64,000 nucleotides of DNA, taken from assembly GCA_963774555.1 (NCBI GenBank), contig CAVZFL010000001.1:930001-994000 (forward strand), in the 5' to 3' direction. Position numbers and translations under genes: made by a program. The stretch comes from VRUE01 sp963774555 (lineage in GTDB: Bacteria > Actinomycetota > Thermoleophilia > Solirubrobacterales > 70-9). The notes beneath the pieces were generated by a model. The model was given only the letters and a program-made list of their open reading frames with translations, did not search any database and was not told the DNA's origin. Below, piece by piece: positions 33,572-42,572 of the stretch; within the stretch, counting starts at the first letter, position 1, and each line of letters begins with the position of its first letter.

Positions 33572-35719
33572 ATGGCTCGCCGCACGCGCCTGCGCCGCCG
33601 CAGGCTGCATACCTCGAGGTGGAAGAAGGTGACGATCCCGCTGGGGGTCCTGCTCGCCATGGTCGTGATCGCGGGCGGGGTGGCCGGGAGCTGGGCGGTC
33701 AGCACCTATGAGTCGGCGCCGCCGCTCTCCAGCCTGAAGCCGGTGCAGAAGGGCCGCTCCTCGGCGATCTACGCCGCCGACGGCAGTCTGATCGGCTTCA
33801 TCCAGTCCGAAAACATCCGCCAGCCTGTTCCCGAACGGGCGATGCCGCAGACGCTGCGCGACGCCACGGTCGCGATCGAGGACAAGAACTACTTCAACCA
33901 CGGCGCCCTCGACCCGGCCGGGATCGCCCGCGCCGCCTGGAAGGACCTGCTCGCCGGCGGCAAGCCGGTGCAGGGTGCCTCGACGATCACCCAGCAGCTG
34001 GTCCGCAACCTCTACATCCAGAACCCCGAAGAGACGCTGAAGCGAAAGCTGATCGAAGCGCACCTCGCCTACGAGATGGAGGAAGCCCACTCCAAGGACT
34101 GGATCCTCACCGCCTACCTCAACACTGCGCCCTACGGGACGGTCGAAGGCGAGACCGCGGTCGGGGTCGAGGCCGCCGCGCAGACCTATTACGGCAAGCC
34201 GGCCAAAGACCTGGGGCTGAACGAATCGGCGCTGATCTCCGGGCTGCCGCAGGCGCCCTCCGAATACAACCCCTTCCTCGACCCGCACGCGGCGCTGAAG
34301 CGCCGCAACGAGGTGCTGGGGGCGATGCACGAACAGGACTACATCGACGGGGCCGAATACCGCGAAGCTCTGCACAGCGGCCTCGACCTCAGCCCCGGCC
34401 ACAAGTACAGGGTGATCCGCGACCCCTTCCTCTTCGACCTCGTCCAGCAGGAGCTGATCGACAAATACGGGATCAACACCGTGCGCAAGGGCGGCCTCAA
34501 GGCCTACACGACGATCGATCCCGAACTGCAGGAACGCGCACAGGAAGCGGTCGACTCATGCAGCGTCTGCTACGCCGAAGGCGGTCCAGCGGCGGGCCTG
34601 GCCTCGGTCGACCCCTCGACCGGGGAGATCGTCGCCCTCGCCTCGACCGAAGGGTTCGAAAGCGAAAACGAATTCAACTACGCCTGGCAGGCTCACCGCC
34701 AGCCCGGATCGTCGTTCAAGATGTACGTGCTGACGACAGCGGTCAAGCAGGGGGTCGACCCGGCCAGCACCTATTACAGCGGCGCCTCGCCGATGACCCT
34801 CGACCTGCCGGGCGGTGGCACCTGGACGGTCAACAACGCCGAGCCCGGCGGTGGCACGATGTCGCTCGAAGCGGCGACCTGGGATTCGGTCAACGTCATC
34901 TTCGCCCAGCTCGACCTCGACGTCGGACCCGAAAACGTCACCCAGACCGCCCATGAAATGGGCATCGAAGCGCCGCTCGAATCGGTGCCGGCGGAGGCGA
35001 TCGGCGGCCTCGCCGTCGGCGTTACGCCGCTCGAACAGGCCGACGGCTACGCGACCCTGGCCAGCGGCGGCATCCACCACGACCCGACCGCGATCAGCCG
35101 GGTCGAGTTCCCCAACGGCAAGGTCGAGGAAACCGACCCGGACTCCGGCGAACGGGTGCTGACCGAGGGCCAGGCCTACGAAGTGACGAGGATCCTCGAG
35201 GGCGTGATCACCCAGGGCACCGGCGCCGGCTACACCTATATGGGCTGCGGCGCCGAGGCGGGCAAGACCGGCACCTCGGAGGATCTCTCCGACGCCTGGT
35301 TCGTCGGCTACACGCCGCTGTATTCGACCGCGGTCTGGGTCGGCCACCCGCAGTCGCGCGAAGCGACCGGGTTCGGCGGGCCGACGGCCGGCCCGATCTG
35401 GCGCTCCTTCATGGAATCGGCCGTCGCCGGCAACTGCCCGGAATTCCCCGAACCGTCGAGCTTGCCCGAACTCTCCGGCCTCGACAGCTCGCACACCTCG
35501 GGCTCCGCCGGCTCATCGTCGAGCGAATCCGAATACAACGAATACGAAGAAGAAGAAACGACGGAAAAGCCCTCGAAGGGCAAGGGCGAAAAGCAGGAAG
35601 CGGCGCCAGAAGGCGAATCCGCTCCGGAAGCGGAACCCGCCCCCGAACCAGCTCCGGCGCCGGAAGCGGCACCCGCGCCGCCCCCGGCCGTTGGCGGCGG
35701 CATCGCCAGCCCCCACTGA
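33572..35719 (+). CDS. Class A penicillin-binding protein (transglycosylase/transpeptidase)
   Basis: 715 residues from ATG 33572. Cytoplasmic Arg-rich tail, one membrane helix (about 20-42), then the GT51 domain (AIEDKNYFNHGALDPAGIARA, GASTITQQLVRNLYI) and the transpeptidase with SSFK (GSSFKMYV), SVN, and KTGTS. The tail after the domain is Ser/Glu then Pro/Ala/Glu-rich, a wall-spanning linker. It polymerises and cross-links peptidoglycan outside the membrane. GAA dominates over GAG, like other exported proteins in the window. Confidence 0.93.
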   Translation: MARRTRLRRRRLHTSRWKKVTIPLGVLLAMVVIAGGVAGSWAVSTYESAPPLSSLKPVQKGRSSAIYAADGSLIGFIQSENIRQPVPERAMPQTLRDATVAIEDKNYFNHGALDPAGIARAAWKDLLAGGKPVQGASTITQQLVRNLYIQNPEETLKRKLIEAHLAYEMEEAHSKDWILTAYLNTAPYGTVEGETAVGVEAAAQTYYGKPAKDLGLNESALISGLPQAPSEYNPFLDPHAALKRRNEVLGAMHEQDYIDGAEYREALHSGLDLSPGHKYRVIRDPFLFDLVQQELIDKYGINTVRKGGLKAYTTIDPELQERAQEAVDSCSVCYAEGGPAAGLASVDPSTGEIVALASTEGFESENEFNYAWQAHRQPGSSFKMYVLTTAVKQGVDPASTYYSGASPMTLDLPGGGTWTVNNAEPGGGTMSLEAATWDSVNVIFAQLDLDVGPENVTQTAHEMGIEAPLESVPAEAIGGLAVGVTPLEQADGYATLASGGIHHDPTAISRVEFPNGKVEETDPDSGERVLTEGQAYEVTRILEGVITQGTGAGYTYMGCGAEAGKTGTSEDLSDAWFVGYTPLYSTAVWVGHPQSREATGFGGPTAGPIWRSFMESAVAGNCPEFPEPSSLPELSGLDSSHTSGSAGSSSSESEYNEYEEEETTEKPSKGKGEKQEAAPEGESAPEAEPAPEPAPAPEAAPAPPPAVGGGIASPH

Positions 35720-35759
35720 GGCGTCCTCGCAGGTCCGGCAACCGTGGCAGGATGAGCCG

Positions 35760-36566
35760 GTGGCCGTGATCGAGACCGAGGGGCTGAGCAAGTTCTACGG
35801 CTCCGAGCGCGGGATCGAGGACGTCACGATCGCGGTCGAGGCGGGGGAGGTCTTCGCCTTCCTCGGGCCCAACGGCGCCGGCAAGACGACGACGATCCGC
35901 ACCCTGCTGGACCTGCTGCATCCGAGTGCCGGCAGCGCCCGCATCTTCGGCCTCGACAGCCACCGAGACAGCGTTGCGATCCGCGCCCGGCTCGGCAACC
36001 TGCCGGGTGACTTCGGCTATGGCAAGCGCTCCAGCGGGCGCGAGGCGCTCGAGCTGCTGGCGAAGCTGCGCGGGATCGATGATCTTGGCCGCGCCGAGGA
36101 GCTGGCGCGCCGTTTCCGCGCCGACCTCGATCGTCCCCTGGGCCAGCTCTCGCGCGGCAACCGGCAGAAGGTCGGGTTGATCCTCGCCCTCTTCCACCGG
36201 CCCGAACTGCTGATCCTCGACGAGCCGACCAGCGGCCTCGACCCGCTGATGCAGGAGGAGTTCCTCGCCCTGGTTCAGGAGGAACGCGAGCGCGGCTGCG
36301 CCGTCTTCCTCTCCTCGCACGAGCTCGACGAGGTCGAGCGGGTCTGCGACCGGGTCGGGATCATCCGTGACGGCAGGCTGATCGCGGTCGAGCGGGTCGA
36401 GGACCTGCTCGGCAAGACGATGGACCGCCGCCGGATCGAGGTCGAGTTCGCCGATCCGGTCGAGCTCGAGCAGGTGCGCGCGATGCCCGGTGTGGCCAGC
36501 GCCGAGTACGCGCACCCGACCCTCGAGCAGGTCTTTCTCACCTACTACCACGAGGGGGAGGATTGA
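35760..36566 (+). CDS. ABC exporter ATPase subunit
   Basis: 268 residues from GTG 35760. Walker A FLGPNGAGKTT, signature LSRGNRQKVGL, Walker B LLILDEPTSGLD, H-loop LSSHELDEVE, and C-terminal DPVELEQVRAMPGV regulatory region. The family (CcmA/YhaQ-like ABC-2 exporters) exports small molecules or peptides. Its permease follows in overlapping reading frame (ATTGA). Confidence 0.9.
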   Translation: MAVIETEGLSKFYGSERGIEDVTIAVEAGEVFAFLGPNGAGKTTTIRTLLDLLHPSAGSARIFGLDSHRDSVAIRARLGNLPGDFGYGKRSSGREALELLAKLRGIDDLGRAEELARRFRADLDRPLGQLSRGNRQKVGLILALFHRPELLILDEPTSGLDPLMQEEFLALVQEERERGCAVFLSSHELDEVERVCDRVGIIRDGRLIAVERVEDLLGKTMDRRRIEVEFADPVELEQVRAMPGVASAEYAHPTLEQVFLTYYHEGED

Positions 36567-37342
36567 CCGCTCTGATCTTCGCCCAGCTGCACGAGCGGCG
36601 GCGCTCGCTGCTCTCCTGGGGGCTGCCGATCGGCGCCTGGTCGGCCTTCGTCGTCGTCATCTACCCCTCGGTCGAAGACGCGCTCAGCAAGGCGGTCGCC
36701 TCCTATCCGGAATCGCTCAAGCAGGCCTTCGGGATCGCCGAGTTGAGCAACGTCGAGCAGTACCTCAACGCCGAGATGCTGAGCCTGATCGTGCCGCTCG
36801 CGGTCGGCTACCTGGCGGTCCGCTCTGCCGCCAGCGGCCTCTCCGGCGCGGCCGAAAGCGGCCGCCTCGACGTGCTGCTCTCGGCGCCGGTCTCGCGCCG
36901 CAGCCTCGTTGCCTCCGGCTTCGTCGCGGCCGCGGTCGAGCTGGCAGCTGTCCTGCTCGCCGCGGTGCTGATCACCGTCCTCGGCAGCCTGGTCTCCGGC
37001 GCCGGCCTCTCCTTCGGCCTGGCCCTTGCCGGCTTCGCCAACGTCTGGCCGCTGGCCCTGCTCTTCGCTGGCCTCGGCGTCGTCGCCACTGGGTTTTCGC
37101 TGCGCACCAGCGTCGTCACCGGCTCGGTCGCCGGCGTGCTGGTGGCGATGTACGTGCTGGACCTCGTCGGCCGGCTCGATACCGGCCTCGACTGGGTCCG
37201 CTACGGCTCGGTCTTCCGCTACTACGGCAAGGCGATCGAAGACGGGATCGAACCGGTCGCCTTCGTCGGCGTGACGATCGTGGCCGTGGCACTGGCTGCG
37301 CTCGGCGCCTGGCTCTTCGAACGCCGCGACCTCGCCGGGTAG
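36563..37342 (+). CDS. ABC-2 exporter permease
   Basis: 259 residues from TTG 36563, overlapping the ATPase stop. It has six helices; helices 1-2 flank a soluble segment (ALSKAVASYPESLKQAF) and the body contains LSAPVSRRSLVASGF, typical of the ABC-2 membrane type with an internal ES-type loop before helix 3. It works with the preceding ATPase. Substrate unknown. Confidence 0.88.
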   Translation: MTALIFAQLHERRRSLLSWGLPIGAWSAFVVVIYPSVEDALSKAVASYPESLKQAFGIAELSNVEQYLNAEMLSLIVPLAVGYLAVRSAASGLSGAAESGRLDVLLSAPVSRRSLVASGFVAAAVELAAVLLAAVLITVLGSLVSGAGLSFGLALAGFANVWPLALLFAGLGVVATGFSLRTSVVTGSVAGVLVAMYVLDLVGRLDTGLDWVRYGSVFRYYGKAIEDGIEPVAFVGVTIVAVALAALGAWLFERRDLAG

Positions 37343-37540
37343 GCGGACCTCGAGGGACCCGTGCCGGCGGGTCGCCGCCCCCCGACCGCTTACCGGTTCG
37401 GTTTCGGAGAGGACGAACGCCGTCACGGGGATTGATCCAAGGGTATGCGCCCTGAAACGGCCGGTCATCGGGGGAACGCCACGGAATCTCGGCGGGAATA
37501 CCCGGATGATCGCGTTGCGCCCGCGGGGCAGAATCGCTTC
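37343..37540 (+). other. Structured-looking leader upstream of the M50 protease
   Basis: 198 bases with no ORF but several short hairpins in series: GGATTGATCC, AGGGTATGCGCCCT, CCGGTCATCGG and CGGGAATACCCG. The block GGGGGAAC...GGCGGGAATACC is weakly reminiscent of the conserved core of c-di-AMP (ydaO) riboswitches. I call it a candidate RNA leader only. Confidence 0.22.
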
Positions 37541-38659
37541 GTGAGCCTGAAGAGCATTCGCGTCGGGCGGCTGGCGGGCGTGCCGATCGGCGTGCAGCCG
37601 CTCTGGCTGGTGATCGTCGCCCTGATCACCTGGTCGCTGGGGGCCGCCTACTACCCCGACGCCGTCGCCGGCATCGCACCCGCCGCGGCCTACGGACTGG
37701 GCCTGCTGAGCGCACTGCTGCTCTTCGCCAGCATCCTCCTGCACGAGCTCGGCCACGCGGTGGTCGCCCGCCGGCACGGGGTCGAGATCGAGGAGATCGA
37801 CCTCTGGCTGCTCGGCGGCGTCGCTCGGATGAAGGGCTATCCGAAGACGGCCGGCGACGAGCTGCGCTTCGCCCTCGCCGGGCCCGCGGTGACGCTGGCG
37901 ATCGCGGCCGGCTTCGGAGCGCTCTCCCTGGCCCTGCCTTCTTCGGCGCCCGCAGGCTTGCGGGCGGTTGTCGACTACCAGGTCTACGTCAACACCGCGA
38001 TTCTCGTCTTCAACTTGCTGCCCGCCTTCCCGCTCGACGGCGGTCGCGTCGCCAGGGCGCTGATCTGGGGCAGGACCGGGGATCTGAGCCGGGCCACCGG
38101 CGCCGCGGCGAAGATCGGGCGCGGATTCGGCTACGCGATGATCGGCCTCGGCGTCTTCGCCACCGCCGCGGGCGCATTCGGCGGCCTCTGGTTCGCGCTG
38201 ATCGGCTTTTTCGTCATCGTCGCCGCCAAAGCCGAGGAGAATGGCCTGCGCGTGCGCACCGCCTTCAGCGGTCGGGAGGCCGGTCGCCTGATGTCCTATC
38301 CGGCGGTCGCGATCCCGGCCCGCGTCAGCGTCGAAGACGCCGTTGCCCAGTTCTTCGTCCCCTACCGCTACACCGCCTTCCCGGTCCTCGACGGCGAGCG
38401 GGTGGTGGGCCTTGTCGACACGAAAGCGGTGGAGGGCGTGGCCCCTGCGCGTCGGGCCGGCACGACGGTGGGCGAGATCGCCCACGTCGACCCCGACCTG
38501 ATCGTCGGCGAGCATGAGGACGTCGCTTCTCTGCTCGAGCGCCCCGCGTTCCAGCGCGTCGGTCGCGCCGTCGTCCGCAGCGACCGCGGCGGCGCCGGCA
38601 TCGTCTCGATCACCGACGTCAACCGGGTGATGCGGGCGCTCGAGCTCGCCGGCACATAG
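37541..38659 (+). CDS. M50-family site-2 protease with CBS domains
   Basis: 372 residues from GTG 37541. Helix containing LLHELGHAVVARRHG (zinc motif HELGH) and the second catalytic motif FNLLPAFPLDGGRVARA; about six membrane helices. From residue about 250, a CBS pair (VEDAVAQFFVPYRYTAFPVLDGERVVGLVD, then VASLLERPAFQRVGR). Such proteases cut membrane substrates within the bilayer; CBS domains can bind adenine nucleotides and gate activity. The gene lies directly before the potassium island. Substrate unknown. Confidence 0.9.
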   Translation: MSLKSIRVGRLAGVPIGVQPLWLVIVALITWSLGAAYYPDAVAGIAPAAAYGLGLLSALLLFASILLHELGHAVVARRHGVEIEEIDLWLLGGVARMKGYPKTAGDELRFALAGPAVTLAIAAGFGALSLALPSSAPAGLRAVVDYQVYVNTAILVFNLLPAFPLDGGRVARALIWGRTGDLSRATGAAAKIGRGFGYAMIGLGVFATAAGAFGGLWFALIGFFVIVAAKAEENGLRVRTAFSGREAGRLMSYPAVAIPARVSVEDAVAQFFVPYRYTAFPVLDGERVVGLVDTKAVEGVAPARRAGTTVGEIAHVDPDLIVGEHEDVASLLERPAFQRVGRAVVRSDRGGAGIVSITDVNRVMRALELAGT

Positions 38660-38670
38660 GCCGCCGCTAC

Positions 38671-38714
38671 GCATCCGACATTGACCACACTGGAGGTGGG
38701 TCAATATCGGATGC
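38671..38714. repeat. Long palindrome, copy 2 of the ATCCGACATTGACC family
   Basis: Arms GCATCCGACATTGACC (38671-38686) and GGTCAATATCGGATGC (38699-38714), one mismatch. Nearly the same as the palindrome at 20583-20630. Located between the M50 gene and the histidine kinase, which rules out start codons upstream of 38738 for the kinase. Confidence 0.8.
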
Positions 38715-38737
38715 GCCTGCGGTCTACGCTGGCGGGG

Positions 38738-39886
38738 ATGCACCCGCGCCGATTCTCGCTAGGGCTTGGCGGTGAGCCGCCGCCTGTCTGGCAGGGACTG
38801 CTGGCGATCCTCGCCGCGGTCGTTGCCGGCACGCTGCTCGTTTACCCGCTGAAGTCGGTGGCGCCGGTGGTCTCGCTCGGTGTCGTCTACCTGCCGGCGA
38901 TCCTGCTGATCTCGGTTATCTGGGGGTTGCGGCTTGGCTTGCTCGCGTCGCTGCTCAGCGCCGTCGCCTTCAACTACTTCCAGCTGCCGCCGCTGCACCG
39001 CTTCACGATCGCCGACGAAGAGAACTGGGTGGCGCTGGCTGCGTTCGTGATCGTGGCGGCGATCAGCAGCACCGTGGCCGGCTTGGCACGGGTGCAGGCG
39101 GTCGAGGCCGAGCGGCGGCGGGGGGAGGCCGACCGGGCGCTGGCGGAGCTGGCGGCGCTGGCGCGCGAGCGCGACCGCATGCAGGCCGAGATGGTCGAGG
39201 CCGAGGCGCTGCGGCGCAGCGACGAGCTGAAGACGGCACTGCTGCGCTCGATCTCGCACGACCTGCGCACGCCGCTGACCTCGATCATCGCCAGCGGCGC
39301 GGCGCTGGGGTCGGAGAGCGTGACGGCCGAGGAGCGGGCGGAGCTGAGCGAGGCGATCGTCGCCGAAGGGGGGCGGCTCTCGCGCCTGGTCGAGAACCTG
39401 CTCGACATGTCGCGAATAGAAGCCGGCAAGGCCGAGCCCCACCGCGAGGCGATCGACCTCGCCGAGGTGCTCGACGCCGCCCGGGAGGCGACGGCTCGGC
39501 CCGAGGTGGTGCGGCTGGAGGTCGACCGCGAGCTGCCGCTGGTCGAGGCCGACGCCGCCCAGCTCGAGCGCGCCTTCGCCAACCTGCTCGAGAACGCGGT
39601 CCGCCACGGTGGCGGCAGGCCGGTGCTGGTCAAGTCGAGGCTCGTCGGTGACAAGATCACGGTGCGCGTGGTCGACCAGGGACCGGGGATACCCCAGAGC
39701 GAGTGGCAGCGGATCTTCGAGCCGTTTCAGCACGGCGAGACAAACGGCGCCAGCGGCGGCGCCGGCCTCGGGCTGGCGATCGCCAAGGGCTTCGTCGAGG
39801 CCAACGGCGGCGAGATCGCAGTCGACTCGGTGCCGGGACAGGGCAGCAGCTTCGTAGTCTCGATGCCAGGCTTGGAGCGTGCGTGA
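38738..39886 (+). CDS. KdpD-type histidine kinase module (membrane + kinase domains only)
   Basis: 382 residues from ATG 38738, chosen because earlier codons fall inside the palindrome. Four closely packed membrane helices of the DUF4118/KdpD sensor (AVVAGTLLVYPLK ... LASLLSAVAFNYFQLPPLHRF), coiled-coil linker, HisKA with SISHDLRTPLTSIIASG, and HATPase with LLENAVRHGG, DQGPGIP and GGAGLGLAI. It lacks the N-terminal KdpD sensor and Usp domains, which are encoded separately at 48948-50665. It probably phosphorylates the KdpE product of the next gene in response to K+ or turgor. Its GTG/TGA end nearly overlaps kdpE. Confidence 0.88.
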   Translation: MHPRRFSLGLGGEPPPVWQGLLAILAAVVAGTLLVYPLKSVAPVVSLGVVYLPAILLISVIWGLRLGLLASLLSAVAFNYFQLPPLHRFTIADEENWVALAAFVIVAAISSTVAGLARVQAVEAERRRGEADRALAELAALARERDRMQAEMVEAEALRRSDELKTALLRSISHDLRTPLTSIIASGAALGSESVTAEERAELSEAIVAEGGRLSRLVENLLDMSRIEAGKAEPHREAIDLAEVLDAAREATARPEVVRLEVDRELPLVEADAAQLERAFANLLENAVRHGGGRPVLVKSRLVGDKITVRVVDQGPGIPQSEWQRIFEPFQHGETNGASGGAGLGLAIAKGFVEANGGEIAVDSVPGQGSSFVVSMPGLERA

Positions 39887-39901
39887 ACGAGGGCGCCCCG
39901 G

Positions 39902-40565
39902 GTGCTCGTCTGCGACGACGAGCCGCAGATCGTGCGGGCGTTGAAGGTGATCCTGCGCGACGCCGGCTACGTGCCGATCGCCGCCGCCAGCGGTGAGGAG
40001 GCGCTCGACCAGGCGGCGGTGAAGCCGCCGGCGGCGGCGATCGTCGACCTGATGCTGCCCGACATCGACGGCGTCGAGGTGACCAGGCGACTGCGCGAGT
40101 GGAGCGAGATGCCGATCATCGTGCTCTCGGCGGTGGGGGAGGAGGAGGCGAAGGTGCGTGCCCTCGCCGCCGGCGCCGATGACTACGTGACCAAGCCCTT
40201 CGGCCCGCCTGAGCTGGTGGCGAGGCTGGAGGCGGTGCTGCGGCGGGTGCCGGGCGGGCGAGGAGGAGCCGACGATCGAGATCGGCGGCCTGACCGTCGA
40301 TCTGGCGGCGCACGCGGTGCGGCGCGACGGCGAGGAGGTCCACCTCACCCCGACCGAGTTCCAGCTGCTGCGCGCCCTGGTCCGCAACCGTGGCCGGCTG
40401 ATGACCCACCGCGCGCTGCTGACCGAGGTCTGGGGCCCGGCCTGGAGCGAGGACACGGCGACCCTGCGCACCCACGTCGCCAACCTGCGCCGCAAGATCG
40501 AACCGGACGAGGGCGAGCGCCTGATCCGCACCGACCCGGGCGTCGGCTACCGGATCGCCGTCTAG
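39902..40565 (+). CDS. kdpE: KdpE-type response regulator, with a frameshift
   Basis: Receiver domain: LVCDDEPQIVRALKVIL, phosphoacceptor in AAIVDLMLPDIDGVEV, and Lys in DDYVTKPFGPPEL. The frame breaks near 40258 (GGGCGGGCGAGG region). The OmpR-type winged helix continues in another frame (LTVDLAAHAVRRDGEE, LTPTEFQLLRALVRNRGRLMT, TLRTHVANLRRKIE, GVGYRIAV) to the stop at 40565. With one base corrected it is about 221 residues, normal for KdpE. It activates kdp transcription. A GTG at 39883 overlaps the kinase stop but is off frame, so a second indel near 39898 is possible. Confidence 0.82.
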
Positions 40566-40576
40566 GGTCCCACCGA

Positions 40577-42508
40577 GTGAGCGGCGACGCGAACGCAACC
40601 GATTTCCCCGCGCGCTCGCCGGCGCGGGCGGCCCTGCTGCTCGGCGCGCTCGGGGTCGTCTTCGGCGACATCGGCACCAGCCCGCTCTACACGGTGCAGA
40701 CGGTCTTCAACCCGAGCGACCCGCACCCGGTCAGCGCCAACACCGACAGCGTCTTCGGCGTCATCTCGCTGATCTTCTGGTCGGTGACGATCGTGGTCAC
40801 GCTCAAGTACGTGCTGTTGGTGATGCGCGCCGACAACGAAGGGGAGGGCGGGATCATGGCCCTGATCACGCTGATCCGGCGCGGCGGCATGCCCGGTGGG
40901 CGGCGGACGAAGCTCGTGCTGGCGGCGCTCGGCATCTTCGGCGCCTCGCTCTTCTTCGGCGACAGCATGATCACGCCGGCGATCTCGGTGCTCTCGGCGG
41001 TCGAAGGGCTGAAGGTGGTGCAGCCCTCGCTGGCGCACCTGGTCGTGCCGATCACGGTGGCGATCGTCGTCGTCCTCTTCGCCACGCAGCGCCTCGGCAC
41101 CGCCGCGGTGGGCCGCATGTTCGGCCCGGTGATGGTCGTCTGGTTCCTCGTCATCGGCGCCTGCGGCATCGCCGGGATCACGATCCATCCCGAAATCCTC
41201 GAGGCGCTCTCGCCGAGCTACGCGCTCGGCTTCCTCACCGGGCACTTCACCACCGCCTTTTTCTCGTTGGCGGCGGTGGTGCTGGCGATCACCGGGGCCG
41301 AGGCGCTCTACGCCGACATGGGGCACTTCGGCCGGGCGCCGATCACCCAGGCCTGGCTGCTGCTCGTCTTTCCGGCCTGCATCCTCAACTACATGGGCCA
41401 GGGCGCGCTGCTGCTCGGCAACCCGGGCACCGAAGCCAGCGGCTCCTTCTTCCTCCTCGTCCCCGGTTGGGGTCAGCTGCCGATGGTCTTCCTCGCCACC
41501 GCGGCGACCGTGATCGCCTCGCAGGCGGTGATCACCGGCGCCTTTTCCGTTGCCCACCAGGCGGTGCGGCTCGGCTACCTACCGCGGTTGCGGATCGCCC
41601 ACACCTCGAGCGAGACGGTGGGGCAGATCTACGTGCCCTGGATCAATTGGCTGCTGATGTTCGCGGTGCTCACCCTCGTCCTTGCCTTCGAGAGCTCGGC
41701 GGCGCTTGCCTTCGCCTACGGCATGGCGGTGACCGGCACGATCACGATCACCACCCTGCTCTTCTTCTACATCGTCCGCCACCAGTGGGGCAAACCGCTG
41801 TGGCTGGTGGTGGCCGGCGCAGGCGCCTTCCTCGTCGTCGACCTGCTCTTCCTCTTCGCCAACGCGACCAAGATCACCCACGGCGCTTGGCTGCCGCTGC
41901 TGATCGGCCTGGCGGTGTTCACGGTGCTGACCACCTGGCGGCGCGGGCGCGAGCTGGTCACCGAGCGGCGCGAGCGCGCCGAGGGGTCGCTGCGCAGCTT
42001 CGTCGACCAGCTGCACGAGCGCCGCCCGCCCCTGCAACGGACACCCGGCACGGCGGTCTTCCTCAACCGCAACAGCGAGTCGACGCCGCTGGCGATGCGC
42101 GCCAACGTCGAGCACAACCAGATCCTTCACGAGCACGTCGTCATCCTCTCGATCGAGACGCTGCCGGTGCCCCAGGTGGCGGAGGCGGACCGCCTCGCGA
42201 TCGACGACCTCGGCTACCGCGACGACGGCATCTCCCACGTCAGCGCCCGCTTCGGCTACATGGAGCAACCCAACGTTCCCGCGGCCCTGCGGCTGGCGCT
42301 AGACGCCGGCCTCGAGTGCCCGCTGGAGGTCGAAGAAGCCTCCTACTTTCTCTCGACGATCGAGCTGCGCCCCGGCGACGCCCCCGGCATGACCCGCTGG
42401 CGCAAGCGCCTCTTCGTCGCCACCTCCCACATCACCGCCGACGCCGCCGAATACTTCGGCCTCCCCCGCACCCGCACCATAATCATGGGCTCCCTAATCG
42501 AGGTGTAG
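40577..42508 (+). CDS. kup: Kup low-affinity potassium uptake protein
   Basis: 643 residues from GTG 40577. Twelve membrane helices with the Kup signature LGVVFGDIGTSPLYTVQTVF at the start, GDSMITPAISVLSAVEGL, GAEALYADMGHFGR and NYMGQGALLLGNP. The cytoplasmic C-terminal domain (LAMRANVEHNQILHEHVVIL, then FGYMEQPNVPAALRLA) is present, giving a normal length. It imports K+ with protons. It sits between kdpE and the kdpFACB genes, forming a K+ homeostasis cluster. Confidence 0.93.
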   Translation: MSGDANATDFPARSPARAALLLGALGVVFGDIGTSPLYTVQTVFNPSDPHPVSANTDSVFGVISLIFWSVTIVVTLKYVLLVMRADNEGEGGIMALITLIRRGGMPGGRRTKLVLAALGIFGASLFFGDSMITPAISVLSAVEGLKVVQPSLAHLVVPITVAIVVVLFATQRLGTAAVGRMFGPVMVVWFLVIGACGIAGITIHPEILEALSPSYALGFLTGHFTTAFFSLAAVVLAITGAEALYADMGHFGRAPITQAWLLLVFPACILNYMGQGALLLGNPGTEASGSFFLLVPGWGQLPMVFLATAATVIASQAVITGAFSVAHQAVRLGYLPRLRIAHTSSETVGQIYVPWINWLLMFAVLTLVLAFESSAALAFAYGMAVTGTITITTLLFFYIVRHQWGKPLWLVVAGAGAFLVVDLLFLFANATKITHGAWLPLLIGLAVFTVLTTWRRGRELVTERRERAEGSLRSFVDQLHERRPPLQRTPGTAVFLNRNSESTPLAMRANVEHNQILHEHVVILSIETLPVPQVAEADRLAIDDLGYRDDGISHVSARFGYMEQPNVPAALRLALDAGLECPLEVEEASYFLSTIELRPGDAPGMTRWRKRLFVATSHITADAAEYFGLPRTRTIIMGSLIEV

Positions 42509-42520
42509 GGGGGAGAGTTT

Positions 42521-42572
42521 CAGCGACTGTCCCCTTAAGCACACGATGGTGTGCTCAGACGGACAGTCGCTG
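42521..42572. terminator. Nested hairpin after kup
   Basis: Outer stem CAGCGACTGTCC / GGACAGTCGCTG (12 bp) and inner stem AGCACAC / GTGTGCT. The right half overlaps the first codons read for the next ORF, making that start doubtful. It probably terminates kup transcription. Confidence 0.65.

Noticed and set aside
36545..38743. A 732-codon minus-strand ORF
   Set aside because: Antisense of the permease and M50 protease genes; Asp/Glu/Gln/Arg-rich composition typical of reverse frames in GC-rich DNA.
40116..42268. Long minus-strand ORFs opposite kdpE and kup
   Set aside because: They follow the complementary codon pattern of real plus-strand genes and have no recognisable domains.
39902..42508. 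An 868-residue response regulator-Kup fusion
   Set aside because: The frame continues only because a frameshift in kdpE joins it by chance to kup. Correct frames give separate kdpE (ends 40565) and kup (starts GTG 40577).
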